A stretch of DNA of 64,000 bases from Pegea sp. RAD2-039 (lineage: Eukaryota; Chordata; Thaliacea; Salpida; Salpidae), in assembly GCA_034620365.1 (NCBI GenBank), contig JAQGEQ010000062.1, forward strand, positions 124,001-188,000, written 5' to 3'. Made by a program: the position numbers and the translations under genes. Every line of letters starts with the position of its first letter. Within the stretch, counting starts at the first letter, position 1. This document shows, in pieces, positions 1 through 11,657 of the stretch. The notes under the pieces were generated by a model. The model was not told the DNA's origin, did no database searches, and saw only the letters and a list, made by a program, of their open reading frames with translations.

Positions 1-1790
1 TTTCAAGATGGTTGTAGGTACTCAATTTGACAATTATTGTAAAAATAAATGAAACGAAGGAATGAAACTGGCATCGCTTTTTGTTAACATTAATTCAAAT
101 TACAAATAATTCATTCATCATAAAACTAATTTTAGTTAAACTTTTAACAGAGTAACTAAACCTTTCATCTTTGCTTTATTTTGCAGCTTATAAAAAGAAG
201 ATTGGATTTACTGGTCAGTTGTTGATAGAACCGAAACCAAAAGAACCAACCAGACACCAATACGATTATGGTAGAACCATTTGTTCAATTCTGTTATAAT
301 TAATATCTAGTTTATAAATGTTACTAAATTAATAAAACTTTTTTGTTTAGTTTTGCAAATAGATATCATCTTAAGACTAGATTAAGAAAATAGATTTAAC
401 TTGTGATGATGATGATGATGATGATGATGATATTTCAATTTTTATAAAATTATTAAAAAGATTTACCGAAAAAATTGAAAAACTTATTAAATCATCTTTC
501 TATATCTCAGTTTCAAATTTATTCAAATAAATTATAAATGCTAAAAGGACTTTTAACCAGCTCAAATATTATGATTAAAATTCCAAACCAGTAATTTTTT
601 CTTAGAAAACATCGACATCATGGTATATGGATTTGATATTTCTTAACTTTGAAAATTTTTATAAAAACTTAAAGAACTTTTTAGTTTTCCACTTTTATCG
701 AAACTTTTAATTTCATTGAATTAAACTGGATGCATAAAATAGAAACTATTTAGTTTTTATCGTTTATTTTAAGCTGGTTGCTAAAAAGTTTTAAAATACA
801 AAAATTGTTTTTCAGATGCTCAAACAGTTATTGCATTTCTAAAAACTTATGGATTAGATAAAGACTTTAAAGTAAAAACAAACTTTTGTTTGATTATATT
901 AAGAAATCTTAGATTTAATTGTTACAACAATTTAATAAAAATATTTTCAAATTATTGAAAGTTGAATAAACATTTTATGAATAGTTGAACATTGAACCAA
1001 ATCATACCACCTTAGCTGGTCACTCTCATGAACACGATGTAGTTATCTCATCAGCTTATAACATGCTAGGATCCATTGATTCTAATACAGGGTCACCTGA
1101 TCTTGGCTGGGACACAGATCAGTTTCCAATGTGTCTTAAAGATGCTACAATGATCATGAAAGTAAGCTCATTGATTCAAAAGTTTGATTTAAATAATTAT
1201 CTAAAGTTGTAGTTTGTAATCAGACTTTATATTGCAGGCAGTAATTGATCAAGGAGGTATTTCTCCTGGAGGTCTTAACTTCGATTGTAAAGTACGAAGA
1301 GAGTCTACTGATGTTGTTGATATGTTGATTTCTCATATTGGTGCCATGGACTGTTTTGCAAAAGCTCTTCGAATAGCAGCAAAGATAACCGCAGATGGAG
1401 TTATGGACAAGCTGAAGGAGGTTTTTATTGAATATTTTTTCAATTAATAATTTAGTTCGAGAATTTCTACCAAAAATATCTTATTTATTATGATTGATTG
1501 AAGATTAAAATATTTAGTAACTATAGTAACGATATCTTACAATATAATGATAAAATTATAAGTTAATCAACAGTCATCCTAGAAATCTTTTCAAGATAAT
1601 GACTTCAAATAACTCATTTATTTTACAGAATCGTTATTCGACCTTCAAATCAGATCTTGGATACAAAATCAAACAGGGAACTGCTTCCTTAGAAGATTGT
1701 GAATCTTACATCAGTAAAAATGGTAATCCAAAAGCTACATCAGGCCAACAAGAGAAATATGAAACAATTCTCAATCGATATCTTTTTTAA
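1..1790 (+). CDS. Xylose isomerase, C-terminal half (5' end outside window)
   Basis: Converts D-xylose to D-xylulose (and D-glucose to D-fructose) with two divalent metal ions. Exons are 1-17, 187-270, 816-871, 985-1161, 1238-1420 and 1629-1790. Phases join without a stop and give 225 residues, about half of the usual 430-470. The conserved blocks occur in family order: [45 protein letters not shown] and [11 protein letters not shown]. These contain the metal-binding Glu, His and Asp residues of the TIM-barrel active site. The end, [13 protein letters not shown], matches the usual C-terminus. A possible poly(A) signal AATAAA lies at 1872. The split-exon structure argues against bacterial contamination. 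The family is rare in animals. Identification is strong; enzyme activity is inferred from retained residues. Confidence 0.93.
404..431. repeat. (GAT)n microsatellite in xylose isomerase intron
   Basis: About nine tandem GAT triplets lie inside the second visible intron of the xylose isomerase gene. It is a simple length-variable tract with no coding role. Confidence 0.9.
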
Positions 1791-2685
1791 AAAATCAACT
1801 GATATTCAACTGCTTCGAAATTCATTTCATCTTGCGTTGAAATCTCGACTACTTCAGTTGAACAAACCAGCAATAAATAAAAGAATCAATAACTACAATT
1901 TTTATGTCACATATCTGTTAAGACCTTTTTAAACATTATGTTTTGATTTGTCTTTAATTGAATATAAATATATAAATTATTTACAATTTTATATATTTAT
2001 TTGTATCTTGTTGAAAATGAACTGATGAACCATGAGTTATACAAGTTAAAGAACTTTTGATAAAATAATTAAATAAAATTAAATTTTTTAAAATCTGTAT
2101 TTCTACAAGAGTTTATTTTAGCACAAGTCTGCTGCATCTTCAAATACTAATTGAAGCTTTTACTATCCAGAACTTCATAAGTTTTTTAAAGAGTTACAGT
2201 TTGTTAGACACAAGCAGCACCATCAGTTATTTTACAAATTTGAAAAGTTATAATAAGTTTTGTAAAACGTTCTTATAAACTATTAAAGATTAAATTAAAC
2301 AAAAATTACATTAAATAAAATTTTTCTACAAAAAATACATTTTCTATAAGCTAACTACTGCTAGGTACAAAAATAAACATTCAACTATTTGGGGGAATTT
2401 ATAAACTAATTCCTTGATAGGTGCTTTGGTGATTCAAGCAGACTATACCTTCGACCACAAAACACAATATATGAAAGGCAAGTTGCTGTTGTTTGTCAAA
2501 AAGTTTTTTAGTCAACGTCTACTAGCTTCTTTAAGTATCTACCTATAAAAGTTCAACCCAGTATCACTGATATTATTAAATGAAGTCTTTATCTATCTTT
2601 TAAACATAAAGATTTTGCAAATAATCAGTATGTTGAATTTATTCAACGAAATTTCATTCAATTAAAGATCTGATCTGAAAAAGCT
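1791..2685. other. Intergenic spacer between convergent genes
   Basis: This holds the 3' untranslated regions of two convergent genes. A reverse-strand AATAAA (TTTATT at 2638-2643) lies about 43 bases beyond the stop of the minus-strand lectin gene and is a plausible poly(A) signal. No exon with splice signals and homology was seen. Confidence 0.5.
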
Positions 2686-5600
2686 CTAGCGAGTGAAAAT
2701 AAGCACACTTGAGGTAGTGTGGTCTGCATCTCTTCCTAAAAAGTCTTCTGTAGCATTTGAAGAAGAAAATTCTGGAAACATTGAAAAAATTCAGGTTAGA
2801 AACTAGTAATCTAAACGCTTTTTCAACCTGGGAAATCTCCACAAGGAGTTGAAGTTGAATTATTTTCACTGAATCTATATTGACCAAGACAGAAACGAGA
2901 TATAAAACATGTTGACCTAAAAATTGTTGAAAAAATTATTTTTTGAAAATATTCTTTCAAAAGAAGAAATTGAAAATCAATTAAATTGTATTAAAATATC
3001 TTACAAACAATCATTTTATAAACAAAACTTACTTGATCCCTGTGCACAGGGCATTAACATTTCCATTTAAATCAGTTGGCCGGAATTGTAAATAACCTGG
3101 CTCAATGTAAGGAAGATCTGCTTGATTAAATCCTTCCATAATTGATCTATCATCACCTTTCAAGTAACTCACAGGAACTACAAGACTACTATTTTTTTTG
3201 GAACAAGACAAATCTATTTCAATCGTAAAAAGATAATTTATAATTTAATCAGAAATATGATTTTACCTAAGTACTGCAGGTTATTCGTCAAACTCATTGC
3301 TATTTCAACTATCTTATGAGCGATCCTATCCAAGACTGGCAAATCTAATTTGATGCCCATTGTTCTATGAATAAAATATCAGAATTTAAATTAAATAAAA
3401 TTCCTCTTTCACATCGAGAAAAATAAAAACTAAAAGTTCTCAAAAAAAATAATTTAAAGATTTAGACTGAAGATACTCACCTAACAATACAAAGCTTTTT
3501 ATATGGCAGTTTTGTTACTTACTCATAATATTGTGATATCATCATGTAACCTAATAAAACTCTTTCGGTGTTTCCATCAACCAAGACACTATTTGATAGC
3601 GAATCTGTTTGTGAACTCCATGATGATCTCCTAAAATTTCCAGTTCTTGAGTTCCAGAGCTGTTAATGTCTTTTATTTGTAATATTTTCAATAATTTTTT
3701 TCTTATTAATAACTAAACAGTAATATTTGATTTGTTGTTTACAGTTTAATATGTTTGCATCAATAAATAATTCAGTTTTAACATGAATAGTCAACAACAC
3801 AGAGAGTAAAGGTTAATCTGAATGTCAACACGATTTTATTTTCAACTTTTATATTCAGAAAATAGAAAAGAATCGAATTGCAACTATTTTTTTGCTTTAA
3901 TTTTTTCATTTTGGTTTTAAAACTGATTTATAAACTTAATTATTTGCTAACCGTTTCACTGCTACAGTAGAAATAAACTTCTGCAATTGAAGGGTCATCA
4001 ACATCATAGACATTATAAAGATCGTATTCACATGTGATGCCGTGCATAGTAATAGAATTATGATTAGAAGCATGAAGACCCTCTCCATCGGCTCCGGTTC
4101 CAGATTGAACCTAAAAGTTTAAACAAAATCATAATTAAGCAGTTTGATAACAAATATTCAAGATTTGATACTCGAAGTCCAAAGGAGTTATCAGTGTTTT
4201 GTTGCTCTCCAACCCACATCATAGTAACAAAAGGATGGATCATTTGACTATACAACTCAAAGTTTTGTTCAAAGTTTCTACACAATAAAAATTCATAGAG
4301 TTTTTTGGAATAAATTTAATCAATCAAAATATTGTTTGCTAAAAATGCTTAAAAGAAAAAAAAAGCTTCTATATTACCGAATATACTTTCCATATTCGAT
4401 TCTCGTCCAATCATTTCCATTATAAGTATACGAAACCTGAATAAGAACAATTTAGCCATCGATTTTGGTTTAACTGCTTTAATCTTAAAGTAAACAATTT
4501 CAACTTTTACAAACAATTTCATTTTGAAATGGTCACAAATCTTCTTTTAATACAAATGTAAACTTTAATCATCTTATATAAGATAAAACTTTAATTAGTA
4601 AAGACAAGTTTTTAACTTTTAATCTGATAAAAAGAATTCTTCAGCACCCTAGACCACCAACAGACTAAATGTTAGTTTACAAGAAATGTTTTTTCTTGTA
4701 TTAGTGTTGTAGACTGTTTTACTGGTCATGAAACTAAATCGATACAAATGAGTTCTTTATTAAAATATTGTATCGTACAGCGAACTCGAATCAGAGTTTT
4801 TGATTAGAAAGTAGAGTTTTTACATGAAGGTTATCAAGTATAAGGAATTTAAAAAATTTTAAAGGAAGTAATTAATTTTTAGAAAAGGTTTATACCTTAT
4901 TTCCAACATCATACATATCGTTTCCTCCGTCTACGATTTCAGTATAACCTATACTTTCTTTATCGTATGTAAATTCGTAAAAGTTTGGTATCAACGTTGC
5001 TATGCTTGTAATATTAGGAACTACGCTTTCAAACCAAGTTTGAAATGTTACAATATCCTCTGTTATCAAACAAAAGTCATAAGAATTCATCTAATGATCA
5101 ACTAAACTTCTAAATACCATCTAATGTTTGTGTAATATCCAAAGTATAATGTTTCTGATATAAAGTTTGTAAATTTCCCCCAAATTGAGAGAGAAAATTG
5201 TTGTCAGTGTAATATTGGAAAGTTGATGCACTGTCCCAATCTTGTGGAAGAGTGTTCGAGGGCACATGCCAAACCATCAAATTTTCAGCCTGATCAAAAA
5301 AATATGTAGGTCACGTGATTCAATTAAAAGATTCAATTATGAATAGATAAAGAAGTTGGTTACTTGGATGTCTGAGTAAGCAATACTCTTATAATCTCCT
5401 GATGTAGCTGCTTCAATGTGTCCGAATGTTAAAAAGTTTTCCCAAGATTTCATAGCTGAAATAAGACGTTTTATTTTAATGAAGAGAGTTAATAAATGGG
5501 CCACATACGAGGTCCATTTGGTGATTGGTTCCCGGACCAGTTGTCACCAGAAGTACATTTTCCATCTGGGTTATTCTCGTGGACACTTGCCACTAAGGTC

Positions 5601-6438
5601 CAACCACCACCAGCCTTTGTCAAGTCACAATACACCTGAAAGATTGAAGGTTAGGAATTATTTGTTTGAAGATTTGACGAATTTAAAAGTTTGTAAAAGA
5701 ACAAACCTGAGTAGTTTGTTTTGTTGCATCTGATCTGATTGTATAAATCCCAGATCTCGAAGAACTTTTTCTGATTTCTAAACATGATGACGGCAAACGA
5801 CGAGTAGGTTTACTTTCAACTATAAATATAAGTTTACGACTTGATTAGGTTGTATAGTTGAAATGTTAACATATTTCGATTGTTTTAAGAAGATTCAAGA
5901 ATTTATTTATCATTCTATTCTAATATAACAGTTGTTTGGTACAGTTGGGGCCTAACTTGGGGCTAGAAATCCGCGGTTTCCTTGAGATCCAGATGTACCT
6001 CGTTGACCCTTTATAAGAATATATGATTATAACCAATTTAAATAAAATAATTCATCGAGTTATTGAAATACATCTTACTGGTTTTCCTCGGCTTCCTGAA
6101 GGACCTGTCTCTCCAATGGGCCCTTTAATATTTCTGAAGAAATTGTTAGTCTGAGAAAATTAATATTTATTAATCTTTTGAATATTTAAATAATAAACTG
6201 ATATTAAAAATCAAAGTTCAAGTATAGAACAAAAAACCCATCATTTAAATTTAAAATGTTTTAAATAAATAAAAGATATTAGATACGAGTCTCTCACTGT
6301 TTGTGAAGGAGCTTGAAATGTAGATGAAAGAGTCTCATCAAAACACATACATCCACATTCACCTATATCTGTCTGGTTCCCAAACCCCAAAACATATTCA
6401 ATAGTCAGAAGCAGAATAAAAAGTTTAAACTTCATCAT
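2686..6438 (-). CDS. Secreted collagen-intelectin lectin with nested insert, proximal paralog
   Basis: A 615-residue secreted protein. Exons from 5' to 3' are 6298-6438, 6079-6150, 5957-6008, 5707-5819, 5509-5635, 5364-5455, 5118-5289, 4896-5059, 4378-4436, 4172-4277, 3952-4110, 3523-3659, 3267-3364, 3033-3213, 2828-2916 and 2686-2771. Order of parts: signal peptide (about 1-19), CGCMC, collagen-like Gly-X-Y triplets (about 56-85), then an intelectin-type fibrinogen-like domain. Intelectin hallmarks are SSCLEI, GGGWTLVASVHEN, FGHIEAATSGDYK, SDIQAENLMVWHVP and YQKHYTL. Residues 257-497 are an insert with IVDGGNDMYDVGN and MMWVGE. The intelectin fold then resumes (VPVSYLKG, YLQFRPTDLNG, CGDF) and ends in SSVLIFTR, like the intelectin C-terminus. 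Intelectins bind microbial glycans through calcium; the ligand His region here reads STCFISRFC, so binding is uncertain. Its tandem partner lies at 8474-11657. Confidence 0.88.
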
Positions 6439-8473
6439 CTAAATCTTATTTAAATTAGTAAAGCTTTTTTGGGAGTTTTAGTAATTTAAAAATACGATTA
6501 TTTTCTGACAAATGCGTAAAATACAACGAGTTCATTTTAAAACTCGCTTTGAAAACATTTTTATCATTAATTTTTGTCTAATTAATAAACTTTTTAACCT
6601 AAAATCTAGTTATCTGTAAGATATAAATTCTTATTTCAAAAAAAGTCTGGTATTTAAAAATATTCTGAAAGTTGAATATAAACTAGATCATAGAAAATTT
6701 AAAAGAAAAAATAGAAAAAAACAACTGTTTTTGCTGTTTTTAGCATACCTAGGAAGCCTAAACCATTTGTTTACACAAATGTCTCTGTTAATGGAAACAA
6801 ATATTGCATCAAATTTAACAGTAAATCATTAATAAAAATCTTATCAACAATTTAATCTTTTTTTTTTTCAAAATTTCATGAAATTTAGTGATTAGTCTAC
6901 AGTAGTGTACAAACAACAACTTATGTGTAGAGCTCAATAAGTAAAGAAATTGTCTTTCCATCTCTACTTTCAATTCCAACAATAGATTCAACTACATATA
7001 TTTATTCCAACATTTTTTCAGAAAGATTTATTATTGTGGAATTCTTTTTGAATATCCAGGAATTAATGATCATCAAACGGATGGTTATGGATCCAAAAAA
7101 TCATCTTAGGAATTTCTAAGTTGTTTTTCGCTAAATGTTGCTCCCTAATAAGTTAAGATCTGGAAATGATGAAAAGAGAACTCCTGCTAAAGTTGATTCT
7201 TTGATCTTTCTTCTGAAAAAGAAACAAAGTTTTGCTGAAAGGAGATTATTTGAAGCCCTATTCTGTTTAAATGTTGAAACTTTTTAGTTTATTTCTTCAT
7301 ATTTCTTCATATTTCTAATGATAGCTTAAATCTAACATAAGGATAAAATTTATTTTATTTCTAATAGAAACTTCTTAGCAGAATTATTTTATTAATTCAG
7401 ACTCAACAACTTTACTGATATTTAAGAATCGTTTAGGTGCCATGCTGCAGCTAACTTTTGTAATTCAGAAAGTTTACAAGCTCAAAATCTAACATTTGAT
7501 TAAAATATAATCTTTCATTTGTCTAAAAACTCGCTAAAAATTGATGATAGAAAATTGAAACTGTTCAAATTTCTGTTCATCACCTTTTAAAGACACTAAA
7601 ATAATATCTCAACTACTTCTAATTATTCTATATCAAAATAATTTGCATTTTTAATTATACTTGACTTAATAATTTTGCTTATTCATTTAATGACTTAATA
7701 CATGACTAAGGTTTACAGATATATTTTTTATTTTTCTAAAGTTGTTTTTAACGTTTTATATAAAAACATGTTTTTGAACCTTCTAATATTTTTTCATGAA
7801 CTATATCATAAAACTCTTAAAAAGCTTGATTAGTCCAATCGTTTAAAATAGTTGTATTGTGAATATTAGTTAAAAGAAAACATTTGTTTTTGTTTTATTA
7901 GTTTTGGGGTTAATTAATGTCAGAACACATCATTTATATTTAGTTTTTGTAGTTAATGATGCTAATCAGAAATTAGCAAAATGATATTTTATGATCAGAA
8001 GTAATATGATTTAAACATTACAACAAACAGCCGCGATAGATTCTACTCTGACTGTTTAATCTGTGCTTCTACTTGTAAAGAAACATAAGTTATTCTCTCT
8101 GGCTTAATTTACACTCAAACATTATAATAATTGCGATAAACTAAAATGAAAGCTTTAAAAAAGACTAACGTTAATAAACTGAAAAGTACAAACTTTTAAT
8201 AACATTAAATATTTAATTTTAATTTTGAACATATTTAAATATTTAATACTGATTCCTGACAAAATGTGTTTTGGCGATTATTCATAAACTTTTCAAAACC
8301 TAAATTTTAAATCAATTATTTTGTAAAAACTAACAAACCTGAAAACTGGTGAAATAGCAAGTTGAGAAAAATCAACAATTCAATTTATATTTGCATTTTC
8401 TTAACGAATAAACAACAATTTTGAAAATTAAACAAAAAATCAAATAATTATTGGAACATTTCAAAGAAGACAA
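6439..8473. other. AT-rich spacer between the two lectin genes
   Basis: About 2 kb separates the two lectin paralogs and should contain the promoter of the proximal copy and the 3' end of the distal copy. I found no exon, RNA gene or clear regulatory element. Confidence 0.4.
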
Positions 8474-11400
8474 TTATTTTGCAAATATCAAAATTGTAAA
8501 ATTTGAATTTAAAGCATAATGCTCTGAAGGTGAAAACATATTGCTAGAAACCGCTGCCTCTACTGCTCCTGATGGTAAGGCTGTAGCTGTCTCTGTAGTT
8601 GACCTAATTGGCATATGGAACCTTGGTGTGACTGTTGGAATAGGTCTAGGACCAGGTCCAGGTCTCGGACCAGGTCTCGGACCAGGTCTTGGACCAGGTC
8701 CAGGATCAGGTCTAGGTTCAGGTCTATTGATATTTGAAAAGTGTACGCTGTTGCTTGGACCAAATGGTGCTGGCTCTATAGAAAAAAGGTTTTTTATACT
8801 TCAGCTGAGACAAAATCACAAATATATTTTTAGAAAGAAATAAGGTATTAACTTGGGAAATCTCCACAATCAGTATAAAGTCTGTCATTTAAGCGATCTC
8901 CAACCATAGATAAACTTCCAAGACACACTCTCCCAGGATCACAAGTTACTCTAGTTGTTGGATGAAAGAAAATTGGAAAAGTTTTAACAATTGTTAGTCT
9001 ACCTGACTCCAGGACAAAATGCATAAGTATCACCATTGAAACTAGTTGGTCGGAATTGTATATAACCTGCTTCCACGTTTTTACGAGTAACTTCAGGTAG
9101 AGTTCCAAGCATGGATTGAGAGGTTCCTTTAAGGAAGTTTACTGGAACTGAAAGACTTTCACTTCCGTCTCCACAAGAAATATCTTTCAACAAAATTCGA
9201 AATGAAAATAAATCAAATCATTAATGAGAACATTACATCTTTTTGGTCTGATTGAATGCATAGCTGCCATTAATGTTCGTAAACTTCCTTCAACTTCATG
9301 AGGAGACATTCTGACACTATTACCTCTGTAACGTCAGTCATTAGCTTAACTTTCTCCTTTTACCATTTGTAGTACTAACGCAAAAAAGTTTGAAAGCAGC
9401 ATATATCCCATCATTACATTTTGTGGATTATGTGATGTATACACAGCATTTTGAAGATTATCTGTCGAAGAACTCCACAAGTCAGTTTCAAATGAGCCAG
9501 CAGTTGAATTCCACCTCTAAGAGACGAGCAAATAAATTCCTTATTGAATAAATAAACAAACTAACAGGACTGCTACAGCTGAAGTAAAGCTCTCCGATAG
9601 CAGGATCTGTTGTATCATATGTAGAGAAGAACTTGTAATTACAACGAAGGTCGCTGACATAAACAGAACCATCGAATGAATCATATTGACCCGTACCATC
9701 TGCTCCAGTATTTGATTGCACCTGTCAATCAAAATTTTAACAAATGAAAAAATCAATTTTTCTTATTTACTTTGATTCCAAAGTCAGCAACAGTTCCAGA
9801 TGGATTACCAATCCACATCAGAAAGAGAAAAGGCGTATCAACAAATGAAACTATTTCAGTTTCCGAACTGAAGTCTCTGCAATCATTAATTCATTTTACT
9901 GACACAATTATATTAGTAACTCCTTACAGGTATCGTTTTCCGTATGTGACTCGATTATAGTTGTCGCGACCGACAGAGTAATGTATCTACAAAAATTATG
10001 TCTACAGATAAGTTTAAAAATTGATCTTAAAATTTTTACAATGTTGCCTCCGTCATACATATCATCACCTCCATCGGTTATTGCCATTTCATCAACAGAG
10101 ACAGCATAAGTATAAAAATTTGGAATATCATTACGTATACTTTGAAGGACTGTATGTAGAGATGAAGCGGATATCCATTCATTTATTAAACTTGAAATTT
10201 CTGAAATCTCAAACTATCCAATTATTTTCAGAACAGAGATTTTGGCTTCATCACCTTTTGGTGTTTGTGGTTCCAAAGTGTAATATTTCTGATATAAAGT
10301 TTGTAAATTTCCCCCAAATCGAGAAAGAAAATTGTTGTCAGTGTAATATTGAAAAGTTGATGCACTGTCCCAATCTTGTGGAAGAGTGTTCGAGGGCACA
10401 TGCCAAACCATCAAATTTTCAGCCTGATCAAAAAATATGTAGGTCACGTGATTCAAGTAATCGAAGTCTTACCAAATATCCCCAATAAGCAATACTCTTA
10501 TAATCTCCTGATGTAGCTGCTTCAATGTGTCCGAACGTTAAAAAGTTTTCCCAAGATTTCATAGCTGAAATAAGATGTTTTATTTTAATGAAGAGAGTTA
10601 ATAAATGGGCCACATACGAGGTCCATTTGGTGATTGGTTCCCGGACCAGTTGTCACCAGAAGTACATTTTCCATCTGGGTTATTCTCGTGGACACTTGCC
10701 ACTAAGGTCCAACCACCACCAGCCTTTGTCAAGTCACAATACACCTGAAAGATTGAAATGTTTATTTTTTTGAAGAGATAAATTCCTATGAAGTGACTTC
10801 AGTTGCTTTGTTGGTTCCTTTCAGATGAAGAGTATAAACACCAGATTGGTTTGTTGTCTTTAATATTTCCTTACAAGATGCTGGAAACCTCTTTTTACCA
10901 CTTAAAAAATCTGAAATATGAAAAATATGAGATGTAAGTTGGTTGATTGAATTTGTGTTTACCTTTAGATGGTTGTCCTCTGGGACCAGTGACACCAGTA
11001 GGTCCAACTTCTCCCTGTTTAATAATTAAAGTTGACAAACTGTAATCTTTACTCGAGTGATTACTACAGAACTGTTTTATACGATGTAACGGTTATTTAT
11101 TATATTTTCTGAGGAGTATACGCGCTAATATCAAAGTATTTATTTGCTTCAAAGCTTCTGTGGGTAACATTTATCCACTAATAGATGGCCAAAAACTTTT
11201 TTGTATAATTAGAGCTTAGTTACTATTGATGGATTACTTTAAAAGTTAAGTTCTTATTTGAAGCTGTATTTTCAACACATGATGTATCAGTCAAGTACTC
11301 TCAAAATATAAAGTAAAAATACTAAGATCATACTCTTTCTCCAAAATTTCCTTGAAGTCCTTGTGAACCACGGATTCCTTTGATGTTTTGAAAGAACTCA

Positions 11401-11657
11401 TTTTTCTGTAATTTGGTATAAAATTTTCAGAAATATTCAAATTAAAACTTTTTTCATATAACTAAAAAATTGATAAAAATCTTTAAACAGAACACAGAAC
11501 ACTTTACCGATTTTTTAGGAGCAAGAAACTGGGAAGAGAGTGTTTGATCCTGATCATTTCGACACATACATCCACATTTGCTAACATCCAAACTATTACT
11601 AACTACTAATTCAGTTGTAATTAAAAGAAGAATTATAATTTTCAAATCATTCTTCAT
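8474..11657 (-). CDS. Secreted collagen-intelectin lectin with nested insert, distal paralog with Pro/Gly/Arg tail
   Basis: A 687-residue paralog of the gene at 2686-6438, with 16 exons: 11508-11657, 11334-11405, 10963-11014, 10798-10910, 10618-10744, 10473-10564, 10255-10423, 10040-10200, 9928-9986, 9771-9876, 9566-9721, 9380-9516, 9237-9325, 9003-9183, 8853-8950 and 8474-8775. Most exons have exactly the same length as in the partner, which confirms the model, including an unusual GTCACT donor after 10798. Parts: signal peptide, CGCMC, collagen-like GIRGSQGLQGNFGERGEVG stretch, SCKEI, GGGWTLVASVHEN, an insert at about 259-494 with ITDGGDDMYDGGN and LMWIGNPSG, then VPVNFLKG, YIQFRPTSFNG and DCGDF. 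Residues 588-687 form a tail of PGPRPGPR repeats that replaces the final intelectin strand (VLIFTR) of the partner. Calcium and glycan ligand residues of mammalian intelectin are not clearly kept (CDPGRVC). Confidence 0.87.
8640..8725 (-). repeat. Short tandem repeats encoding Pro-Gly-Pro-Arg tail
   Basis: Imperfect 6-12 bp units in the last exon of the distal lectin encode alternating Pro, Gly and Arg. The other two frames on both strands are also open because the units are multiples of three, which yields spurious ORFs. Confidence 0.75.

Noticed and set aside
5416-5733. 105-codon plus-strand ORF, with a near-identical one at 10525-10773
   Set aside because: Antisense of lectin exons 5 and 6. 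It is conserved twice only because of the gene-conversion tract.
8541-8843. Gly/Pro/Leu-rich plus-strand ORF and a Leu/Asp-rich minus-strand ORF
   Set aside because: Other frames of the repeat in the last exon of the distal lectin. The third minus-strand frame continues the splice phase from the preceding lectin exon.
10021-10488. 155-codon plus-strand ORF
   Set aside because: Antisense to lectin exons 7 and 8, whose translation matches intelectin and the nested insert.
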